The notes under the pieces are model-generated. The model saw only the letters and a program-made list of their open reading frames with translations. It was not told the origin of the DNA and searched no databases. Made by a program: the position numbers and the translations under genes. From Euperipatoides rowelli (lineage: Eukaryota > Onychophora > Udeonychophora > Euonychophora > Peripatopsidae), in NCBI GenBank assembly GCA_003024985.2, contig PXIH01S0000214.1: 13,149 nucleotides of DNA, one strand, 5' to 3'. Position 1 is the stretch's first letter; each line of letters begins with the position of its first letter. Positions 8,843 to 13,149 of this stretch are shown one piece after another.

Positions 8843-9011
8843 CTATTTTCTGTACTTTTGTGGCAGTTTTACAATATCATACCTAGGTTCATTATGTCCG
8901 GTCACAAGGGCTGTTGAAAACGCCCCAGTACATTTTGAAATTAATTGGATCTCAACAGCCCCACCATTATTCAAAGCAATAGTTACAATACCCGACAAAA
9001 TTTCAAGATAA
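8843..9011. other. Unassigned patch open on both strands with a 10-bp inverted repeat
   Basis: This stretch is less A/T-rich than its neighbourhood and lacks stops in one frame on each strand (79 codons each way, extending beyond this span). GGGCTGTTGA at about 8907-8916 is exactly inverted as TCAACAGCCC at about 8952-8961, around a 35-base centre. I recognise no protein family in either reading. It lies inside an intron whose flanking exons join in phase, so it is not an exon of the peptidase. It may be a fragment of a transposable element. Confidence 0.35.
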
Positions 9012-9105
9012 ATAACTAAAAAAAAAAAATTGATAGCAAAAATAATTTTAAAACTTTTTTTTTTTTTAATAATAATAAACATAATTGAGATTCACAATAA
9101 CTTAC

Positions 9106-9207
9106 CTGGCAATCATAGTCTGCACATTATCCAAATGGCCAGCCATTTTAGTTTCCATTGAGAGTTCAACAAAATCTTTGTATCCTAAAAGTTTGGCTAG
9201 ATCTAGC
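9106..9207 (-). CDS. Oligopeptidase A-like peptidase, internal exon with AKLLGY and TKMAG motifs
   Basis: This 102-base exon encodes LDLAKLLGYKDFVELSMETK, then MAGHLDNVQTMIA, with a split Arg codon at its start and a split Ser codon at its end. AKLLGY followed by the ME(T/R)KMA segment is a strong hallmark of the oligopeptidase A and dipeptidyl carboxypeptidase branches of family M3. These residues form helices in the upper, substrate-channel part of the fold. The acceptor is AT-rich (TTTATTTAATTAG) with a weak pyrimidine tract. The donor CAG|GTAAGT is a consensus match. Both neighbouring exons join in phase 2, so no extra exon is needed on either side. Confidence 0.93.
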
Positions 9208-10618
9208 CTAATTAAATAAAATAAAAATAGAGAAATATATATATATATATACACAGTATATACATTATATTAGCACAAAGTGAATGTCAATTCTTCAACA
9301 GTTAAATTATTCTACTTATGCGTTGTTTGACCTCACATCTAAACATTTACCTATTTTAAATTTTCCAAATTTTATTTCATCTGATACAAACCGCAAAATC
9401 TAGTTTTTCTACACGGTCATACTTATTGTATAATATACTCCCCATAATGATCTTTTAAATCTCATTCTAACATCTATTCTTCTATAATTTCTGAAATTTT
9501 TACTTACAGTATTTATTAAAAGAAAAGTCTATGATATTGCATAAACTTAGATTTATTTAAACTTAGAGTAATGTCCAACCTTTTGAAAAAGTTTATTATT
9601 ATTAGTGAAAAATATCTCATTTTCCTAAAAAAAAAACCTCAAAGTCAAATGTGAAAAGTCAAAAAAAAAAAATTATTTTTTGAGCAGGGAGGGCGATCAC
9701 AAACCTACATTGTAATACATCAATTGTAATCTTAATTATCGATAACAATAAATAGAGGAATTGATGTGTTACAGTATATAGTATAATGGCTGTGGTTCCT
9801 CAGAACGAACATCTTGAATATTTCAAAACTCTATAGAACATTTTAACATTTAAGATGGTTGTGTATATTTTTTTTAAGTTTATAACAGCATCTAAAATTT
9901 TTATTGGTTCTGTGCTTTACTAGAACTCGTGTGTTTTAAATGTTGTCAAGAAATTGAATGACATTTTCAAGCCTTTTTTAAGTATAAATTTTTTTTTTTT
10001 TAAAAATAACATAATTTATGATATTAATTACAGTAGCCTATATGCATTTTTCTACTCAATTTGTTAATTAATACGAGAAATTATTAAAAAAATATTAAAA
10101 AAAAAATCCTATGAAATAGAATTGTTTTTTTGTACGAGTACTTAACAACAACACAACCCCCAAACATTATTGTTGATTTAATTATGTAAAAAAAAATATA
10201 TAAAAAAATATGAAATATGTATTTAGCCCTAAATTAAAATGATTTTCAAAATTTTAGTCAAAAAGAGCCTTTTACTGTTTGGCATAATTTTTAAGTTATG
10301 AAGAGATGAATTTGAGAAAAGCAACTTTTTATCACTTACAGTAACACTATGCTAAACAAAATGAAATGTGTAATATTGTCCAGTCGCACACCACAACAAT
10401 CTATTACGGTATATGTTTATATCAAGTTGCAACAATTTCTTTTTCAATTCATTATTATTTAATTTTTTGGAAAATAATTCCTACTCTATCACGTCAATCT
10501 ACTGTATCTACATTACAGTATTTTGTTTTCATACCGAATCCCTCAGTAAATAAAATAGAATGATGATGCTTTGACTTGTAAACATATTGCATTTGCAATA
10601 AGCCGACTTGCTATTTAC
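9208..10618 (-). other. Intron between the GPWKVTL and AKLLGY exons
   Basis: This 1411-base intron runs from donor GTAAAT to acceptor TTTATTTAATTAG. It contains an AT dinucleotide repeat at 9235-9250 and several A or T homopolymers (near 9661-9671, 9991-10000, 10100-10107). I see no mobile element or further exon. The 65-codon plus-strand frame at 10366-10563 has no recognisable product. Confidence 0.85.
9235..9250. repeat. (AT)8 microsatellite
   Basis: Eight AT units lie directly upstream (in gene direction) of the exon starting at 9207, followed on the plus strand by ACACAGTATATA. It is ordinary simple sequence. Confidence 0.9.
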
Positions 10619-10801
10619 CTCTGTGATCGAATTTCTTCCATGTGAATACTATTGCTAAGTTCATTGTTGGACTGAGATGCTCGAGTGTTATATGCATTCC
10701 ATGTATTCCAGCGTAAACCTTGGTCATTACAATACTCCATAAATAAAGAGTATATTGGCTGATGTAAAGTAACTTTCCATGGGCCTCGACTAGGGTTTGT
10801 T
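10619..10801 (-). CDS. Oligopeptidase A-like peptidase, internal exon with GPWKVTL motif
   Basis: This 183-base exon supplies one carry-over base, 60 whole codons and the first two bases of an Arg codon. It reads TNPSRGPWKVTLHQPIYSLF, then MEYCNDQGLR, a short linker with AYNTRASQ, and MEEIRSQR at the end. In OpdA-type peptidases the same order occurs: GPWKVTL, a Pro-x-Tyr segment with FM.YC, a Tyr.TRAS segment and an EEI..LR helix, all in the helical region ahead of the catalytic domain. The acceptor is TTTTTATATAG at 10802-10812 and the donor is AG|GTAAAT. A second possible acceptor 9 bases inside (CCTAG) has a poorer pyrimidine tract and would drop three codons. The preceding exon must end in phase 2; I did not find it between 10802 and 13149. 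The split codon AG|G gives Arg, matching the family's R(L/Q)xxAKLLGY continuation into the next exon. Confidence 0.92.
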
Positions 10802-11151
10802 CTATATAAAAAGAAATTGAAACAAACAGCATTAACAAAATAGTTAATAAACAATAACCTGACAATGTTAACTAAGTGGCTATTGGATGGCATGAGGTAA
10901 GGTGCTATACGATAACTGTTTATATTCCAAACTAATATAATTGACAATACTATTGTAATGGTGAATGTGTCTTTGTAAGAAAACTACTAAATTTCAGTAT
11001 GGATGCAGTGTGGTCGGGTTAAGGTTTAAAAGTGACATGTTCACTGTTAAGTAGGCTTAGGAATCCTAACTTTTCTGTAATAGACGAGCTCCGACACCTA
11101 AGATAAAATTATAAATGGTGGACTAATCTAATTGGGCATTCCTGCTATTCC

Positions 11152-11159
11152 CGGGCTTG
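11152..11159. repeat. Left target-site duplication of foldback copy 2
   Basis: CGGGCTTG immediately precedes the terminal GGGGACATATC and is repeated exactly after the right end. The G/C-rich 8-mer is unusual in this A/T-rich setting, so a chance match is unlikely. Confidence 0.85.
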
Positions 11160-11850
11160 GGGGACATATCACTTTTATTAGCAAAAATCTAAGAACAAAT
11201 TTATAGATTTTACTTACCATAATGGTGTATTTTTAGTTTTTATTTTAATTTTTCAGAGGATCTACACTTCGTTTTCACTACATTTTCTTCGTTTTGAAGA
11301 AAACCAGGTCGTATACGCTCGGATTTCTTACCGGGAAGACATTTTGTGAATCTCGTTATGGCCAAAAAAATCTCGTCAAACAGTTCTCTTCTCGCAGGGA
11401 GCTATTATTGTACAGAGGGAATTCTGGGTACTATATGCCGTTTAAACACTTTGAATATTTATGTTAGGAATTAAATGGTATTTAGGGGATCTTGAAGGAT
11501 GAAGGGAATATATTCTAGAATATATTCCCTTCATCCTTCAAGATCCCATAAATACCATTTTGTTTCAACGACATAAAAGTACCCAGAATGCCCTCGTGTA
11601 CAATAATAGCTCCCTGTGAGAAGAGAACTGTTTGACAAGACTTTTTTGGCCATTACGAGATTCACAAAATGTCTTCCCGGTAAGAATCCGAGCGTATATG
11701 ACCCACTTTTCTTCAAAACGAAGAAAATGTAGTGAAAACGAAGTGTAGATCCTCTGAAAAATGAAACTAAAAACTAAAAATACACCATTATGGTAAGTAA
11801 AATCTATAAATTTGTTGTTAGATTTTTGATAATAAAAATGATATGTCCCC
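11160..11850. mobile_element. Large foldback (palindromic) DNA transposon-like element, copy 2
   Basis: This 691-base element is an inverted repeat along its full length. It begins GGGGACATATCACTTTTATT and ends with the same sequence inverted, with a few changes (AATAAAAATGATATGTCCCC). The exact centre lies between 11516 and 11517 with no loop. The arms look more than 90 percent identical by eye, closer than in copy 1. The 8-base sequence CGGGCTTG flanks both sides (11152-11159 and 11851-11858), a perfect target-site duplication. An 8-bp duplication is usual for hAT and P-like superfamilies, although the terminal GGGGACATATC does not look like the common hAT end. No transposase is present, so it is non-autonomous. 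A 61-codon minus-strand frame at 11716-11531 is only a by-product of the arm. Confidence 0.92.
11486..11547. repeat. 62-bp perfect loopless palindrome at the centre of foldback copy 2
   Basis: Thirty-one bases from GGGATCTTGAAGGATGAAGG through ATATTCT are followed directly by their exact reverse complement, with no spacer. A single mismatch then separates this core from further matching arm sequence. Such sequences can extrude as cruciforms and are often unstable when cloned. Confidence 0.93.
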
Positions 11851-11858
11851 CGGGCTTG
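11851..11858. repeat. Right target-site duplication of foldback copy 2
   Basis: This is the second copy of CGGGCTTG, directly after GATATGTCCCC. Joining the flanks on one copy gives the inferred empty site. Confidence 0.85.
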
Positions 11859-12520
11859 TACTGTATAGAATAATACTTGGATACATTAAATTAAATTAAA
11901 TATAATTTCTTGTAATCTAAAAATCATTCATGTTTCTATTAGTAAATATAAATATACAGTATCATAACAATAATAAATAATTACTAATGATATTTGAAAC
12001 TGGAGATTTTAGTATTTGTGAATGGAAATTAATAGATGTCTAATGATAATTATAATGTTCAAGCTTCTGCATACCAAAATGTTTGTAGACACAATGGCTT
12101 CAGCTAATTTATATCATAACCCTTTGAGTTGGATCTTTAGTCATCTCTGCCTCAGAGAGTGGGCAGGTTGTACAATGTGTACATAGAGGTAATAAGAATC
12201 GGCAGTTAGATAATCAGGAACAGCCAGTCTTAAAGGTAGACAGTAACTATAGCGGTTGTGTAGCTATTGACTGGCAAGAATATTTGAGTGGGTGAATCTC
12301 AGAGTGAGAGTCATGGTCAACTCGTTCTAGCTTTTATATCTGCTTGTCGCATTCTCAAGACAATGGCAAATTCATCTTCTAACTGTCCAATTACTTATTT
12401 GATGCACATCCTTGTTATAAAATGTTTCCACTTTGATCCATTTGTGTATAGGTGGAATGTTGTTTATTGTCAGGACTAAAAGGAATTTTGATAGCTTCAT
12501 CAGCAGATGGGAATTAGACT

Positions 12521-12553
12521 TTAATGTTTCAAGCCATTTGCTTGAAACGTTAA
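12521..12553. repeat. Short stem-loop
   Basis: TTAATGTTTCAAGC and GCTTGAAACGTTAA form a 14-bp stem with one G-T or A-C mismatch around the 5-base loop CATTT. It does not extend outward, so it is not obviously part of a larger element. Its function is unknown. Confidence 0.6.
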
Positions 12554-13149
12554 TTTGGGAATTTTTATTTTCAAATGTTCTTTTTGTTTGTAGAGTTTCA
12601 ACTTTGGTAAGCTTATTGATTACTTTGTCAATCAATTAGTTTTTGATTTGGTAAGCAATTAGATTTTATATGAAGTATAGTATTGCCAATCTAATTATTT
12701 ATTATTCTTTGACTAGCCATTCTTTCTCCCATAATATTCAGTAATCCTAATATTCATGATTAAACTGTAAATTTATTATTTATCTTTTGACAGTTGTCAA
12801 ATTTACTATACATTATAATCACTCATGACAAAATATGACAGACTAAACTTTACTCACTTATTGTGGTCAATATTAGAACTTATACTATCATGAAACAACA
12901 CTGGATTAGATATGAAAGTGTTTAAATATCAATGTATTTGGAAATTATATAATTAATGTGTTATTGAAAGCCTTGCATATCAGTTATGATGATAATTACT
13001 TTTTTACTTCTTAAAGCTCATGCAAAATGGATTTTCTAATTTTTTAAATTTATTTTCATAGAAAATCACTAAAAAAATTATTCTAAAAAAAAAAAAAGTT
13101 ATTTAAAAATGAAATTACTAAGTTAAAGGTCAGATGAAATGGATTTTTT

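Larger units (their letters stand above)
7414..9105 (-). other. Intron between the TKMAG and KPAAEKE exons
   Basis: This 1692-base intron runs from donor GTAAGT to acceptor TTTTGCAG. It contains the tRNA-like sequence at 8575-8665 and, upstream of it in gene direction, a stretch at about 8843-9011 that is open on both strands. The remainder (7421-8570) is A/T-rich with a 16-base-plus homopolymer beside the exon and no recognised feature. Confidence 0.85.
710..10801 (-). other. Partial gene for M3-family oligopeptidase A-like zinc metallopeptidase (six internal exons)
   Basis: Six minus-strand exons (10801-10619, 9207-9106, 7413-7273, 5872-5776, 3571-3505, 793-710) join without a stop into about 224 codons. 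Every intron inside the model begins GT and ends AG, and phases agree at each junction (2, 2, 2, 0, 1). The family cleaves short peptides with a zinc held by HEXXH and a downstream glutamate, and usually acts in the cytosol or an organelle. Bacterial OpdA/PrlC is about 680 residues; this segment is its middle, ending just before the zinc site. YFPLPKVLDGLF, WDIPYW and ETWHDDVKFF point to the oligopeptidase A branch rather than thimet oligopeptidase or neurolysin, whose corresponding motifs differ. Both gene ends are missing, so start codon, targeting signal, active site and promoter cannot be judged. The absence of stops or frameshifts across 674 coding bases argues for a working gene. The identification rests on remembered family motifs, not an alignment. 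Confidence 0.92.
10802..13149 (-). other. Partial upstream intron or 5' region without a recognised exon
   Basis: The exon ending at 10801 has a phase-2 acceptor, so more coding exons must lie upstream. I examined 10860-11150 and 11860-13149 on the minus strand for the family's N-terminal segments and found nothing convincing. The region contains foldback element copy 2 with its target duplication, and a 14-bp stem-loop at 12521-12553. The stretch 12040-12480 is slightly less A/T-rich and has short open frames on both strands, but none resembles a known protein. The remainder is A/T-rich simple sequence. Confidence 0.6.

Noticed and set aside
10366-10563. 65-codon plus-strand open frame
   Set aside because: A/T-rich chance frame inside an intron, with no recognisable sequence.
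10865-10947. Upstream part of the 110-codon minus-strand frame as extra N-terminal coding sequence of the GPWKVTL exon
   Set aside because: Sequence before 10801 reads as intron ending in a T-rich tract and TATAG, and shows no family resemblance, whereas similarity begins right after the acceptor.
11531-11716. 61-codon minus-strand open frame
   Set aside because: It lies wholly in the right arm of the foldback element and exists only because of the palindrome.
12288-12639. Short open frames on both strands (63 and 68 codons plus, 87 codons minus)
   Set aside because: Overlapping frames on both strands without motif, splice signals or codon-use contrast. The minus-strand frame does not resemble the N-terminal half of the peptidase.
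1-13149. CRISPR arrays, operons, phage or bacterial defence systems
   Set aside because: The window is eukaryotic with spliced coding exons. No regularly spaced direct repeats or clustered unspliced genes are present.

Overview
This window looks like A/T-rich nuclear DNA from an invertebrate animal. It has long homopolymer runs, small multi-exon coding islands with GT...AG introns of about 1.4-2.7 kb, and several foldback repeats. There are no prokaryotic-style genes, operons or ribosome binding sites. The species cannot be named from the sequence. A bilaterian invertebrate is my best guess, but a cnidarian would also fit the base composition and intron sizes.

The only gene I can support lies on the minus strand and runs from about 10801 down to 710. 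Six consecutive coding exons (10801-10619, 9207-9106, 7413-7273, 5872-5776, 3571-3505, 793-710) join in frame at every junction. They encode about 224 residues from the middle of an M3-family metallopeptidase of the oligopeptidase A type (bacterial OpdA/PrlC, annotated in eukaryotes as 'cytosolic oligopeptidase A'). The motifs GPWKVTL, ETKMAG, KPAAEKE, WDIPYW, YFPLPKVLDGLF, ETWHDDVKFF and GSFFLDPY occur in the family order. The N-terminal part and the zinc-binding HEXXH exon lie outside the window or were not recognised.

The rest is intron. The 3'-most partial intron (1-709) starts with a small inverted-repeat element. The intron at 794-3504 holds copy 1 of a roughly 660-690 bp palindromic (foldback) transposable element. 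The intron at 3572-5775 holds a separate near-perfect foldback of about 280 bp, a divergent pair of CTCF-like motifs and a C13 tract. The intron at 5873-7272 holds an older nested inverted repeat. The intron at 7414-9105 holds a tRNA-like sequence with A- and B-box promoter matches (tRNA pseudogene or SINE head) and a small stretch open on both strands. The intron at 9208-10618 shows only simple sequence. The upstream part (10802-13149) contains copy 2 of the large foldback, which is flanked by a perfect 8-bp target-site duplication and has a loopless 62-bp perfect palindrome at its centre.

No new defence, mobile or metabolic system is evident. The most useful observations are the complete local exon model of a metazoan oligopeptidase A, the foldback element family with its splice-donor-like subterminal sequences, and the tRNA-like and CTCF-like sites. 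All were identified by eye; no database search or folding program was run.
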